Notes: generated from the sequence alone by a model not told the origin. A DNA stretch of 34,627 bases from Planctomyces sp. (GCA_005778115.1 SXKJ01000343.1:1-34627), one strand, 5' to 3'. Shown: positions 25,066 to 33,976, counted from the first letter of the stretch. Numbers and translations: made by a program.

Positions 25066-25986
25066 ATGAGTCTCTTACGTCTCGCCGGGAGGGTGATTGC
25101 GTTGCTGGTGGGTGTCGGCGGACTGAGATACGCCGCGACCTGCGATCGCGAAGCGTGGACGCTCCCATGGCTGGGCTATCTCGTTTACTGGTTTGTCCCG
25201 TCGGCCGTTCTCAGTTTGGTCCTTCTAATTTCGCTGTCATGGCGGTTGAAGCTAAATAGATTTCTGATCTCCGCCGTGATCGCCGCGATCGCCTGGACTC
25301 AGATAACCGCGCTGTGGCGGGATCTCAATTCGCAATTCGCGATGTCTGTGATGCCGCTGACGCTGCTGATCCTCGGATTGATCTCGTGGGTGTGCGAACT
25401 GCGCGAACCGCCCGAGCGTGCGCTGAAGGTTCTCAATCGTTACGGACACTGGGCCTTGGTCGCCGTGGCGCTGGTGGTGACGACTGACCTGATCGCGCTC
25501 GCCGTCCAAGTGCAACGCGGAGTCCAGCGCCTAAATGAATCAATCGCCGAGGAGGCTCGCAAGAATCGAGAGTTAAGGAGAATTGAACGAGCCGCGTGGC
25601 TATTGGGAATCGCGTTATTCCCCTCCGAGTTCTCCGAAGAAAAATTCGTGCGAGACCAATCGTGCCATATGAAGTGGTGGGGCGACTTTCGCTGGGACAA
25701 CCAGCTACGGCGGCTAATCATCACGCAACCTGTGTTTGACGAGACGACTCGCCAGCGATTGCTCCCTCATGTGGAGGCCGTGGTCGAGCATCCGTTGCTC
25801 AAGACCGGCACACGCGACGACTTGCAGGGAGGCGTCCTCTCTTGCGAGCCGGAACTGACCTGCCGAATCTTGTGGACGATAGATGTGGATGCAGTCCAAC
25901 TGAATGACCGCTCGGAACTGAATGCGATGATGATGCACAACATCGATTTCATTAGTCGGAAATTGATTCAAGAATTCGCGCCGTAG
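25066..25986 (+). CDS. Membrane protein, function unknown
   Basis: This 306-aa protein has about four membrane segments in its first 170 residues: VIALLVGVGGL, LVYWFVPSAVLSLVLLISL, FLISAVIAAIAWTQI, MPLTLLILGLISWV and ALVAVALVVTTDLIALAV, the first weak. A charged helix follows (ESIAEEARKNRELRRIERAA), then a soluble C-terminal domain. The start ATG 25066 follows AAAGG by 6 nt; the open frame extends back to 24958 but lacks a site there. It is co-oriented with the DUF3592 gene 92 bp upstream. No family is recognised. Confidence 0.75.
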   Translation: MSLLRLAGRVIALLVGVGGLRYAATCDREAWTLPWLGYLVYWFVPSAVLSLVLLISLSWRLKLNRFLISAVIAAIAWTQITALWRDLNSQFAMSVMPLTLLILGLISWVCELREPPERALKVLNRYGHWALVAVALVVTTDLIALAVQVQRGVQRLNESIAEEARKNRELRRIERAAWLLGIALFPSEFSEEKFVRDQSCHMKWWGDFRWDNQLRRLIITQPVFDETTRQRLLPHVEAVVEHPLLKTGTRDDLQGGVLSCEPELTCRILWTIDVDAVQLNDRSELNAMMMHNIDFISRKLIQEFAP

Positions 25987-26110
25987 TTTCAAATACGCGC
26001 CGTGTCCGTCAGGGCCTATTGAAAAAACCAGAAACGTAACGCGAGGTGTGAGCATTGAAGTTGCGCCATTAGACACAGAGCGCACGAAAGACACGGAAGA
26101 ATGCGTGTTC

Positions 26111-26176
26111 GTAGCCGAAATCTTCAGATTTCGGACGTCACGCCATCGACCTCCGAAATCTGACGATTTCGGCTAC
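26111..26176. repeat. 66-bp GTAG...CTAC element with a different stem sequence
   Basis: The left arm is GTAG, CCGAAATC, loop TTCA, GATTTCGG. The right arm (26152-26176) is its reverse complement with one or two changes, ending in GGCTAC. Total length is again exactly 66 bp although the stem differs from the other two copies. It lies between convergent genes. Confidence 0.92.
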
Positions 26177-26272
26177 ATCCGCAGTGACATCCGTCTAAAT
26201 GCGCAACTTCAAAACTCACGATTCGGGCTAGATTTGTCAGCAAGCTGTGACGGTCGTGGTGCGAGCGGTCGA

Positions 26273-29200
26273 TCAGCGCACCGTGACGAACTCGTGATAG
26301 TTCAGCAGGACATGCAACAGGTTCTCGCGGGCACGCAAGCGTGGATCAGTCGATGGAGCCAGCGAACTATTCAGCCCTGTCGTCGTCCGCGTCAGCTTGG
26401 ACGGATCGGCCAACGCGGCGGCCTGCCGCTGCAAGAAGGCTTCGGTCTTCGCGAGTTCGTCGGCATTCGGAATGCGGCTGAGAACTCGCTCAAACGCAGC
26501 CCGCAAGAAGTCGGCATCGCTGGTCAGTGCCGCGCCGGCCGGAGCCTCCGACAACGTCCGGGCCAGCTTGCGCGACTGCATCAGCGCGAGCGAGCTGTTG
26601 GCGAGCGCCAATGCTTGCTGCGGCATGATGCTGTCGGTTCGCTCGAAACATTCGGCGGCGGAGGGGCCGTCGAAGAGTTCCAGCATCATGGCCTGATCGT
26701 CGGGCGTATGTCGGAAGTAGAGACTGCGTCGCGGCGTCGTGTCAGCGGTGACGGGATCGAGTTCGGGGCCGCTGAAGGATCGGTCGAGGCCATTGGTCAA
26801 CGTCCACAACGTGTCACGCACGACTTCGGCTTCCATGCGGCGGACGTTGGCTCGCCAGTAGAAGCGGTTGTCGGGATCAAGCGAAGTCGGAAGTGGGAGG
26901 GTGGAAGTCGGAGTGTTTTCCGTTCCGCCTTCCGCCTGCTGCCTTCCTCCTTCCGACGACGCCCGCCGATACGCCGCGCTGGTGACAATCAAGCGATGCA
27001 GGTGCTTGAGGTTCCAGCCGGAATCCACGAATTCGACGGCGAGCCAGTCGAGCAGGGCAGGGTGGGTCGGCGGTTTGCCGTTGAGTCCGAAGTTGGCGAC
27101 ACTCGGCACGAGTGCGGAGCCAAAGTGTCGTTTCCAAACATGATTGACGGCGACTCGCGCGGTCAGCGGGTTGTCTTTGTGCGTCAGCCAGTTGGCCAGC
27201 GCGAGTCGCCGACCAGTGCTGGTCGATGGGTAGGTCGCGCCGATCGGCGTGTAGGTCGCGTCGTCTTTCGCGGTGGTGGTCTTTGCCGCTTCGACGGCGG
27301 CACGAGCGGTTGCCAGTTTGGACTCGGCGGCTTTCAGAGCTTCCGCCAACTTTGGGTTAGAGATTTGAGATTTCAAATTTGAGATCTCAAATTGGATGTT
27401 GTCGAGTTGTTGTTCGGCACGCAGCGCTACGAACTCCGCTTTCGCGAGCGTGGCGAGTCGTTCAGCGTGGCTGGCTTTCGTCGCTTGGCCGCCCTCGGCC
27501 GAGGGCAGTCGAGCGACATGCTTTTTGACCTCGGCGGCGACTCGGTTTTCGATCGCCACCGCATCCGCGCGAGCGACTTCGATGGACTTCGCCGCGAGCG
27601 CAGCTTCGGACTCCGCCGTTCGTAAGGCGAGCCGTAACTCTTCGACGCTTGTCTCAAACGGCACGATCTTCAAGGAATGGAACTCGGCGACTCCGGCGTG
27701 ACACCAGAGCGCGAAGCGGCCCGGTTGGCGAGGCGTCGGCATCGCGTACGTCAGCTTCAATTCGCCGTTGAGCCTGATCTTCAGCTCTTGGCCACGAGCG
27801 GTAATCACCAGCGTCGTGTCTTCGTTGACGTTCACAACCGCCGGGACGGTACCGGCACCGGGATAGACTTCGGCTCCGTTTCGGCGGTGAAAGGCTTGCA
27901 CTGTCGAGTTGCCGGTGCCCAGTGCAGTGTAGACGGCTTGAGCGTCTTTGAGCTCGACCATGTCGAAGAACAGGCCGACCGAACCGATCGAGCCGCCAGT
28001 CAGCGTGCGGTATTTCAGAGTCGCCTGGAAATCCTGCGGATGATTCATCAGCGTCGTGATCGTCACGAAGTGGCCGGGCGTTTTCAGCTTGAGCTTCTGG
28101 TCCTCGAAGAGCCAATCGCCGCTGAGGATTTTCCAAACGTCTTTGTTGTGCGTCGCGAAGTTGTCATCGAGGAACGGCGTCACCGTATCCGTACCGCGAC
28201 CGTTAGGGAGCGGTCCCGTTGTGTCGCCTTGGCCACTCCCTGACGGTCGTGGAACTGCTGCCGCGAGCTTCTTTTTGGCGGACTCGACGGCGGCTTGTTT
28301 CTTGGCGACATCAGCCTCGGCTTGCGTGACGGCAGCCTTCGCGTTGTCGATCAACTCCTGTCGTCGATCGGCACGAAGGCCTGGGTAAAACGCTGCGAGC
28401 GGCAGCGTGATCGGCGCGATGGGTGGCAACGGCAGATTCAAGACGCTCGGCACGCCGGGCGAGAGCGGCTTGTCGGTCACGGGATTCTTTTCGTTGCCGC
28501 GATCCAAAAGATACGTCGGCACGGCGAGGTCGGCGTCGAACACGAAATCGTCGCCGTCTTTCAGCGTGTTGCCCGGAGGTGCTCCGGCTGGCCAAATGCC
28601 AGTGATGAGTTCGCTCTTGCCAACGAGCTGATCGGTGCGAACGTTGAGCGGCTCGAAGAAGGCACGCAGTCGAAAGTATTCCTCTTGAGCCAGCGGGTCG
28701 TATTTGTGGTCGTGGCAGCGACAACACTTGAACGTCAGGCCGAGAAACGCCGCGCTGGTGAACTCGACGGTGTCGTGCAGCCAGACGTTGCGGTTGAAGA
28801 CGTAATAGTTGCGGCCGAGGAAGCCAGTTGCGCGGCCGATGTCGCGGTCGCCCGGAGCGATCTCATCGGCGGCCAGCATCTCGACGATCATCCGGTCATA
28901 GCCTTTGTCGGCGGCGAGCGATTCGATAATCCAGTCTCGCCAGCGCCAGATATGACGCCGCGAGTTGCGGAGTTCATTGCCGCCCCGGCTGCCGTACCAA
29001 TCGCTGTACCGCCAGATGTCCATCCAATTCCGCGCCCAGCGCCGCGCATGCTCCGGCGATTCGAGCAGGCGATCGACGACTCGTTCATAGGCATCAGGTT
29101 CATCGTCCTTGAGAAAGTCGTGCAGTTCGTCAGAGGTTGGAGGAAGACCGATGAGGTCGATGAAGACTCGCCGCAGCAACGTCGCCTTGTCGGCTTCGGG

Positions 29201-29812
29201 AAGGGGAGTGAGGCCGCGCGTTTCTTGTTCGGCTGCAATGAAGAGGTCGATGGGGTTGTGGATGTTGTTGGCATCAGTTGATCTCCCTTTGACCGCATGA
29301 ATGCGGTCACTACGAGCGGGTTTCTTGAAGGCCCAGTGATCGCGTGGGTCGGCGATTGGTTCGTCGGTCGGCGCTTTCGCGCCGGCGTCGATCCAACGGC
29401 GGAGCAGTTCGATTTGCTCCGGCTTGAGTGGCTCCCCTTCGATGGGCATCTTCGTGCGACCGTTCTCGCCCAGTATCGCTTCGATCAACACGCTCTTGGA
29501 ACTATCGCCGGTGACGATGGCCGGGCCGCTGTCGCCCCCTTTCATCGCCAGCTTTGCGGTGTCGAGCCGTAGGTTTCCCTTTTGTCTTAGGCCGCCGTGG
29601 CACGCGACGCACTTGGCGGTGAGCAGTGGTTTCACCTCTTTGAGATAATCCACCGGGGCATTGGCCGGTTCTGCAGCGTCGAGTGTCGCGGTCAGCAGCG
29701 CGCTACAGACGAGCAAGGCGTGCCAGCGCGGGAGTCTTATGTTCGACCCCGCGATAGTATGTTGTGCGAGTGAGGCTCGGTGCGTCGCTGGAAGGCAGTG
29801 ACCTTGGCGCAT
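26273..29812 (-). CDS. PSCyt1/DUF1549/DUF1553 cytochrome-like protein with LamG-like insert
   Basis: This 1179-aa exported protein has a hydrophobic signal (WHALLVCSALLTATLDAAEP). A PSCyt1 domain follows, with the haem motif CVACHGG, LRLDT and MP; then DUF1549 (PSCyt2: LRRVFIDLIGLPPT, WARNWMDIWRYSDWYG, and CCRCHDHKYDPL with a second CxxCH). A coiled stretch and a LamG/concanavalin-like domain come next (DVWKILSGDWLFEDQKLKL...GLFFDM), then a second coiled coil and DUF1553 (LANWLTHKDNPLTARVAVNHVWKRHFG, NRFYWRANVRRMEAEVVRD, MLELFDGPSAAECFERTDSIMPQQALALAN). The frame is open to 30004; ATG 29812 with GAGG upstream is favoured over ATG 29869. Four segments of low-complexity peptide derive from palindromic DNA. 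Such proteins usually pair with DUF1501, which is not adjacent here. Confidence 0.9.
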   Translation of the reverse strand: MRQGHCLPATHRASLAQHTIAGSNIRLPRWHALLVCSALLTATLDAAEPANAPVDYLKEVKPLLTAKCVACHGGLRQKGNLRLDTAKLAMKGGDSGPAIVTGDSSKSVLIEAILGENGRTKMPIEGEPLKPEQIELLRRWIDAGAKAPTDEPIADPRDHWAFKKPARSDRIHAVKGRSTDANNIHNPIDLFIAAEQETRGLTPLPEADKATLLRRVFIDLIGLPPTSDELHDFLKDDEPDAYERVVDRLLESPEHARRWARNWMDIWRYSDWYGSRGGNELRNSRRHIWRWRDWIIESLAADKGYDRMIVEMLAADEIAPGDRDIGRATGFLGRNYYVFNRNVWLHDTVEFTSAAFLGLTFKCCRCHDHKYDPLAQEEYFRLRAFFEPLNVRTDQLVGKSELITGIWPAGAPPGNTLKDGDDFVFDADLAVPTYLLDRGNEKNPVTDKPLSPGVPSVLNLPLPPIAPITLPLAAFYPGLRADRRQELIDNAKAAVTQAEADVAKKQAAVESAKKKLAAAVPRPSGSGQGDTTGPLPNGRGTDTVTPFLDDNFATHNKDVWKILSGDWLFEDQKLKLKTPGHFVTITTLMNHPQDFQATLKYRTLTGGSIGSVGLFFDMVELKDAQAVYTALGTGNSTVQAFHRRNGAEVYPGAGTVPAVVNVNEDTTLVITARGQELKIRLNGELKLTYAMPTPRQPGRFALWCHAGVAEFHSLKIVPFETSVEELRLALRTAESEAALAAKSIEVARADAVAIENRVAAEVKKHVARLPSAEGGQATKASHAERLATLAKAEFVALRAEQQLDNIQFEISNLKSQISNPKLAEALKAAESKLATARAAVEAAKTTTAKDDATYTPIGATYPSTSTGRRLALANWLTHKDNPLTARVAVNHVWKRHFGSALVPSVANFGLNGKPPTHPALLDWLAVEFVDSGWNLKHLHRLIVTSAAYRRASSEGGRQQAEGGTENTPTSTLPLPTSLDPDNRFYWRANVRRMEAEVVRDTLWTLTNGLDRSFSGPELDPVTADTTPRRSLYFRHTPDDQAMMLELFDGPSAAECFERTDSIMPQQALALANSSLALMQSRKLARTLSEAPAGAALTSDADFLRAAFERVLSRIPNADELAKTEAFLQRQAAALADPSKLTRTTTGLNSSLAPSTDPRLRARENLLHVLLNYHEFVTVR
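26886..26957. repeat. Purine/pyrimidine palindrome translated in DUF1553
   Basis: GTCGGAAG (26886-26893) pairs with CTTCCGAC (26950-26957). Between them one half is purine-rich (GGAAGT/GGGAGG units) and the other pyrimidine-rich (CTTCCGCC units). Translated on the minus strand it reads from SSEGGRQQAEGG to LPLPTSLDP, between the YRRAS and DPDNRFYWR motifs, which lie close together in DUF1553 proteins. Confidence 0.7.
27361..27393. repeat. TTTGAGAT palindrome translated between coiled-coil segments
   Basis: It contains the perfect 18-bp palindrome AATTTGAGATCTCAAATT (27376-27393), preceded by another TTTGAGATTT unit. In frame on the minus strand it reads IQFEISNLKSQISNP. It is AT-rich compared with its GC-rich surroundings, which supports a foreign origin. 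Confidence 0.75.
28191..28252. repeat. Hairpin pair translated in the PSCyt1/DUF1553 gene
   Basis: The arms 28194-28213 (CCGCGACCGTTAGGGAGCGG) and 28233-28252 match at 17 of 20 positions as reverse complements. On the minus strand it reads PRPSGSGQGDTTGPLPNGRG, just before the LamG-like domain. A single arm of the same family lies upstream of UbiD (9930-9952). Confidence 0.85.
29290..29313 (-). repeat. GTAG hairpin translated after the PSCyt1 domain
   Basis: On the minus strand: GTAG, TGACCGCA, loop TTCA, TGCGGTCA, a perfect 8-bp stem. It is 24 nt, or eight codons, and is read as SDRIHAVK between AFKKPAR and the segment NPIDLFI. Stem and loop match class A elements. Confidence 0.82.
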
Positions 29813-29892
29813 GAACGGACCTCGGCGGGAAAGGGGCAGCGGGATCGTGGTGTCGATCAACCGCAGCATGTTGTCGCCGCGCGAGCGATACC

Positions 29893-30915
29893 TCAAGCGC
29901 ATTCGTGCTGGACGCTGTTCGCGTCCGAACCGACGCTGGCAGCGTCGGCCACGGTGGACATGACTTGATCGAGTTTCTGTGCTGCGCGACTTGGTTCGTG
30001 CCACACGCAGTTGCGGCCGGCTTGCTTGGCCGAGTACAGCGCTTGATCGCCACGTTTGATGAATTCAGCGATGCCTTCGCCGGATCGCAGTTCGACGACA
30101 CCCAAACTGGTGGTGACGTGCAGTTCGATGTCGCCGATGTCGCAGCGCATCACCTCGATCGCGCGTCGAGCACGTTCGGCGACTCGGAATGCGTCCACGA
30201 GTTTGGTGCGCGGCATCAGAATGGCGAACTCTTCGCCACCATATCGGCAGACGATGTCGGTTGACCGAGTCGCCAACTCGAACGCCTCCGCCACGCGCTG
30301 CAACATGATGTCGCCCACTTGATGGCCGTGGTAATCGTTGAAGAGCTTGAAGTGATCAATATCCGCCATCAGCAGGCAGAGATCGGTGGGCCGCCGCTCG
30401 TGAATGGCGAACAGACGGTGCATTTGCTCGTCAAACGCGCGGCGATTCGACACGCTGGTCAGCGTGTCGGTCCGAGCCTCTGCCATGTACGACTCAAGCT
30501 GATGCTGCTTGACGTCCATCCGTACTTGTGCGTCGGTCAGTTCGCCATGCAACGTGGCGTTGGCTTCGACGAGCTGTTTGACCGCTTGCAACGCCGCTTT
30601 GGGATCAGTCGGCTGGTTCTCCGCCATGTTGAGATTGATGGCCGTTAAGTTCAGCGAGTGCCGATCGACCTTTTCATCCACGTTGGAGGCGATGCCCTGG
30701 ACGTTGAGCATGAACTCGGTCAGTTCTTTGCGTTCCAATTCCTGACTGAGCTTGTGGTCTTCGCGTTCGGTGGCCAGTTGCCGGTGATTGAAGACCACCG
30801 CCGTCATGTAGCCGATCGCGGCACTCAACGCAGCAATGACGAACACTAACCCGACCATGATCACCGTCTTCCAAGGCAGCCCGAATCGAGAGTCCAAAGT
30901 TGGCTCCACAACCAT
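29893..30915 (-). CDS. Membrane-anchored diguanylate cyclase (GGDEF)
   Basis: This 340-aa enzyme makes cyclic di-GMP from two GTP. One membrane segment lies at about residues 18-42 (VIMVGLVFVIAALSAAIGYMTAVVF). A helical/coiled region follows (about 50-145), then the GGDEF domain starting TDTLTSVSNRRAFDEQM. The active-site motif is RYGGEEFAILMP (GGEEF at 226-230), with the substrate-binding D-x-D-H-F-K at MADIDHFKLFND. The inhibitory site RSTD lies exactly five residues before GGEEF, so product inhibition is likely. No other sensory domain is recognised. It is followed about 80 bp downstream by the PSCyt1/DUF1553 gene on the same strand. Confidence 0.94.
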   Translation of the reverse strand: MVVEPTLDSRFGLPWKTVIMVGLVFVIAALSAAIGYMTAVVFNHRQLATEREDHKLSQELERKELTEFMLNVQGIASNVDEKVDRHSLNLTAINLNMAENQPTDPKAALQAVKQLVEANATLHGELTDAQVRMDVKQHQLESYMAEARTDTLTSVSNRRAFDEQMHRLFAIHERRPTDLCLLMADIDHFKLFNDYHGHQVGDIMLQRVAEAFELATRSTDIVCRYGGEEFAILMPRTKLVDAFRVAERARRAIEVMRCDIGDIELHVTTSLGVVELRSGEGIAEFIKRGDQALYSAKQAGRNCVWHEPSRAAQKLDQVMSTVADAASVGSDANSVQHECA

Positions 30916-30993
30916 AGGTCGCGAATTCGAGCAGTCAAACGGAATCGCCGGTGTCCCCGGAGGTGTCAGTCACACGGTTTGAAGTGAGACATT

Positions 30994-31074
30994 CAGGCGA
31001 GCGGGGCGGCGTCAGCCCCCCGGTCTCGTCGTCCGGCGAATGCACCAGGGGGCTGACGCCGCCCCGCTCGCCTG
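30994..31074. repeat. Perfect class C inverted repeat
   Basis: The 27-bp arms 30994-31020 and 31048-31074 are exact reverse complements (CAGGCGAGCGGGGCGGCGTC...) around a 27-nt centre. It is the best preserved class C copy in the window. It lies between the HExxH protein gene and the diguanylate cyclase gene, both on the minus strand. Confidence 0.93.
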
Positions 31075-31088
31075 TTCGCAGTGAGTGC

Positions 31089-31937
31089 TCAGCGATCCGC
31101 GGGGTCGCGAGCCAGAAACGGCGACTCCGCCCGTTGATACTCCGCAGTCTCCAGCAGATCGAGCACCTGCTCGATGAACGGGAACTTCGTCTCGGCGAGA
31201 TTCTCTTTGGTGTAGAGCTGCGAGAAGAAGGTGGCGCGGTTGGGCACCAACTCGGCCCCGTGAGCGCCGATCTTGTCGAGCTGTTGATTGTTCTGCCGCA
31301 TCAACTCCACAACGGCCCGGCGGCGTTTGACAACCTCTTCATCCACCAGCCGGTTGAGGACATCATTTGTCGGCATTTCTTTAGGCTCCAACGTCCGCTC
31401 GATGTCCGGCAGATGAACAAGCAAGTGTCTGAGCAGCAGCATCGCGCGCGGATCAAGACTGACGGCAACGTGATCAAACTCATGCCGCAAGGTACGACTC
31501 GTCCAGACATCCGGTGACTTAAACGTGCTGGGCAAACGGATGAGATGTGTCAGCTCAATCGTTGGTTTCAGCGTGATGTTGTCGAGCGTCACGGTCCAGC
31601 GACCGTTCTTGCGTGTCTTCGTCAGGTCGTACTTGAACGAGGACTTAATCTGAACATGAAAGTCCGCCCAACCGCGCGACTCTCTGACGAACTCCGGATC
31701 GGAGTCGTAGACGACCTCTACCTTGCCATCCTTGATCAGTCGCTGGAGTTCTTTGGGAGCGTCCTCGGACGGAATTGGTTCACGAGTGGATGTTCCCGAC
31801 GCCTTGACGGCGACCTTTTCGCGTTCCTGACCAGCCACGAATTGGAACTGAAAGACAATCAAGACACTGGCTACCAGTGACAACATCGCACTCAGTGCAT
31901 CTTGCTGTGGTTCAATTGGGATTCGTCGCGGATTCAT
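31089..31937 (-). CDS. Membrane-anchored protein with HExxH motif, putative zinc protease
   Basis: This 282-aa protein has an N-terminal membrane segment (about 14-35, ALSAMLSLVASVLIVFQFQFVA) and a soluble region with HEFDH at 152-156, a zinc metalloprotease-type HExxH motif, in SRTLRHEFDHVAVSLDPR. A preceding WTVTLDNITLKPTIELTHLIRLP strand and the overall layout resemble DUF922-type predicted proteases, but this match is by eye. The start overlaps the AAA+ ATPase stop by 4 bp (ATGA), so the two are probably coupled. Substrate is unknown. Confidence 0.72.
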   Translation of the reverse strand: MNPRRIPIEPQQDALSAMLSLVASVLIVFQFQFVAGQEREKVAVKASGTSTREPIPSEDAPKELQRLIKDGKVEVVYDSDPEFVRESRGWADFHVQIKSSFKYDLTKTRKNGRWTVTLDNITLKPTIELTHLIRLPSTFKSPDVWTSRTLRHEFDHVAVSLDPRAMLLLRHLLVHLPDIERTLEPKEMPTNDVLNRLVDEEVVKRRRAVVELMRQNNQQLDKIGAHGAELVPNRATFFSQLYTKENLAETKFPFIEQVLDLLETAEYQRAESPFLARDPADR

Positions 31938-33976
31938 TTGGCAAGCATCATTCGAGCCACTCGATCCAATCGCGGGTCCGGTTCATCCGGAGCGAGATCA
32001 GTCAGACAGGTTGGCAGCCAGGTGGGCTTCGAGACTTTGTTGTCAGGGAGTGAGGTGATCTTTGGGAGTTTGATCTCGGAGGCCGCGTCACCGAATGTGT
32101 CGGCAGCGGCGAGGCGAAGATAGAGCCGCTTGTTGGTGATGAGCTTGGAGATCTCTCCTGCAAATTCGGCGCTGAGTCCCAACCACAAGATAAGGTTCGG
32201 ATCGGCTCGCAATGCGAGACCTTGTTCGCCCTTGGTGGAGGTGAACTCGGCGAAGGCGGATTGAAGTTGTGGGATCGTCGTGCCGTCGTGGGAGCGAACG
32301 TATTCCAGCAGGGCGGAGGGGAGGTCGCCGCTCTGCGCGAGCGTCTTCCATTGCTCGACTTCGTCTTCCTCTTCGAGATCGGTTGGATCGAATGAGAATG
32401 GCTTGTCCTCGAAGGCTTGCTCGTCATTGGCGGCTGCGGCAGCTTTTTGCCGTTGCTCGGCTTCAAGCATTTGCAGCACACGGCTGTCGGGAGTCGCCGG
32501 GCGGCAACGGCCCTTCGCCCACTCGCGAAGCTGGAAGATCTTTTCTTCCATCGTGACGGACAGAGGCACGGTTTCCTCGCGAGCTTTTTCCATCGCGACT
32601 TGTGTGATGCCGTCGGTACTGCCGTAGGTCTCGACCATCGCGGCCAGGACGACCTGTTCCAATTCGGCACCGCTGTAGCCTTCGCTCCGTTCGGCCAGCT
32701 TCGCGATGTCGAAGGTCGTCGGATCGAACCGACGCTTGCGGAGATGAATCTCCAAGATCTGTTTGCGTTCGTGATAGTTCGGCAGGTCGACAAAGAAGAG
32801 TTCATCGAAGCGTCCGCGTCGCAGCATTTCGGGCGGCAGACCGGTGACGCTGTTGGCCGTCGCAACGACGAACACCGGAGCTGGGTTTTCCTGCATCCAG
32901 GTTAGGAAACGTCCCATGATGCGGACCATCGTCGAGTCCGATCCCGCTTCGCCGTTCGCGCCGGCAAATCCTTTTTCGATTTCGTCCAACCACAGCACGG
33001 CCGGAGCAATCATCTCCATCAACGCCAACACGTCTCGCATGTTTTTCTCGGACTGCCCCTTGTCTCCGCTAAGCAGCGTCGCGACGTCCAACCGCACGAG
33101 CGGAAACGCCAGCAGCCGCGCGATCGCTCGCGCCGTGAGGCTCTTACCGCAACCTTGTACGCCCAACAGCAACACACCCTTCGGAGCCGGAATGCCTTGC
33201 TTCCGAGCGGTCTCGCTAAACGCCAACGATCGTTTCGAAACCCAGTCCTTCAAGGCGTCGAGTCCGCCAATGTCTTTGACCCCTTCGGTCAGCTCCTGGA
33301 ATTCGAGCATCTCCGAGCCTTGGATCATCACCTTCTTCTCGCCGATGAGCTGCGCGTAAACCTCTTCATCGATCTCGCTGCGGCCGAGGAACGCGCGTTG
33401 AAACGATTTCCGCGCCTGAGCCGACGTCAGCCCCAGCATCGTTCGCACGAGCCGCTCTTCTTGTTCCGACGTGACCGCCAGCGGGGCAGGGCGGCTCGCA
33501 CTCTCTGACGCCAGCACTGCTTTCAACTCCGTGTGTAATTCGTCGAGCCCCGGCAGCGGCAATTCACACTTCAGAGCATCCCGGAGCAATTCAAGCGGAA
33601 TCTCGGTGTCCGGTCCCATGAACAGCAGCGTCTTGCTCTGCTCGATCAACACCGGCGCAAGATCGCGCAGTTGGCGAACGATTTGCGGATCGGCCAAAAA
33701 AGGCCGAAAGTCTTTGAGCAAGAACAACTGCTCGCGCGGGAATTCGGGCACATGCCGCAAGAAGTCCGCCGAGTCGGTCATCGCCGACGCATCCCCGTTG
33801 AGCGGTGGCTGCGCCCCGCGTGTCACCGTCCACGTCACCAATCCGCGATTCATCTCCGTGGCCAGCGCCGCCAACTCCGCCTCCCAACGCTCTTCCTCCC
33901 ACGTCGAGAGAAACATCATCGAGAAGTGCGACAGGATGCGCGACTTGAGTTGTGTGAGGGTGTCAGCGGTAGCCAT
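31934..33976 (-). CDS. AAA+ ATPase, Ycf46-like
   Basis: This 680-aa protein has a non-ATPase N-terminal half (about 1-230, with [23 protein letters not shown], a feature of Ycf46-like proteins). One AAA+ module follows: the [10 protein letters not shown] linker, Walker A GVQGCGKS (272-279), Walker B VLWLDE (327-332), sensor VVATANS, an arginine finger in RRGRFDE and the lid [16 protein letters not shown]. An acidic linker and a C-terminal domain complete it. Such ATPases remodel protein complexes; the target is unknown. Its stop overlaps the start of the HExxH protein by 4 bp, which suggests a protease-ATPase partnership. Confidence 0.9.
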   Translation of the reverse strand: MATADTLTQLKSRILSHFSMMFLSTWEEERWEAELAALATEMNRGLVTWTVTRGAQPPLNGDASAMTDSADFLRHVPEFPREQLFLLKDFRPFLADPQIVRQLRDLAPVLIEQSKTLLFMGPDTEIPLELLRDALKCELPLPGLDELHTELKAVLASESASRPAPLAVTSEQEERLVRTMLGLTSAQARKSFQRAFLGRSEIDEEVYAQLIGEKKVMIQGSEMLEFQELTEGVKDIGGLDALKDWVSKRSLAFSETARKQGIPAPKGVLLLGVQGCGKSLTARAIARLLAFPLVRLDVATLLSGDKGQSEKNMRDVLALMEMIAPAVLWLDEIEKGFAGANGEAGSDSTMVRIMGRFLTWMQENPAPVFVVATANSVTGLPPEMLRRGRFDELFFVDLPNYHERKQILEIHLRKRRFDPTTFDIAKLAERSEGYSGAELEQVVLAAMVETYGSTDGITQVAMEKAREETVPLSVTMEEKIFQLREWAKGRCRPATPDSRVLQMLEAEQRQKAAAAANDEQAFEDKPFSFDPTDLEEEDEVEQWKTLAQSGDLPSALLEYVRSHDGTTIPQLQSAFAEFTSTKGEQGLALRADPNLILWLGLSAEFAGEISKLITNKRLYLRLAAADTFGDAASEIKLPKITSLPDNKVSKPTWLPTCLTDLAPDEPDPRLDRVARMMLAK

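Noticed and set aside
134..31074. CRISPR array
   Set aside because: The repeats are palindromic, scattered over 31 kb, and not in regularly spaced arrays. No cas genes are present.
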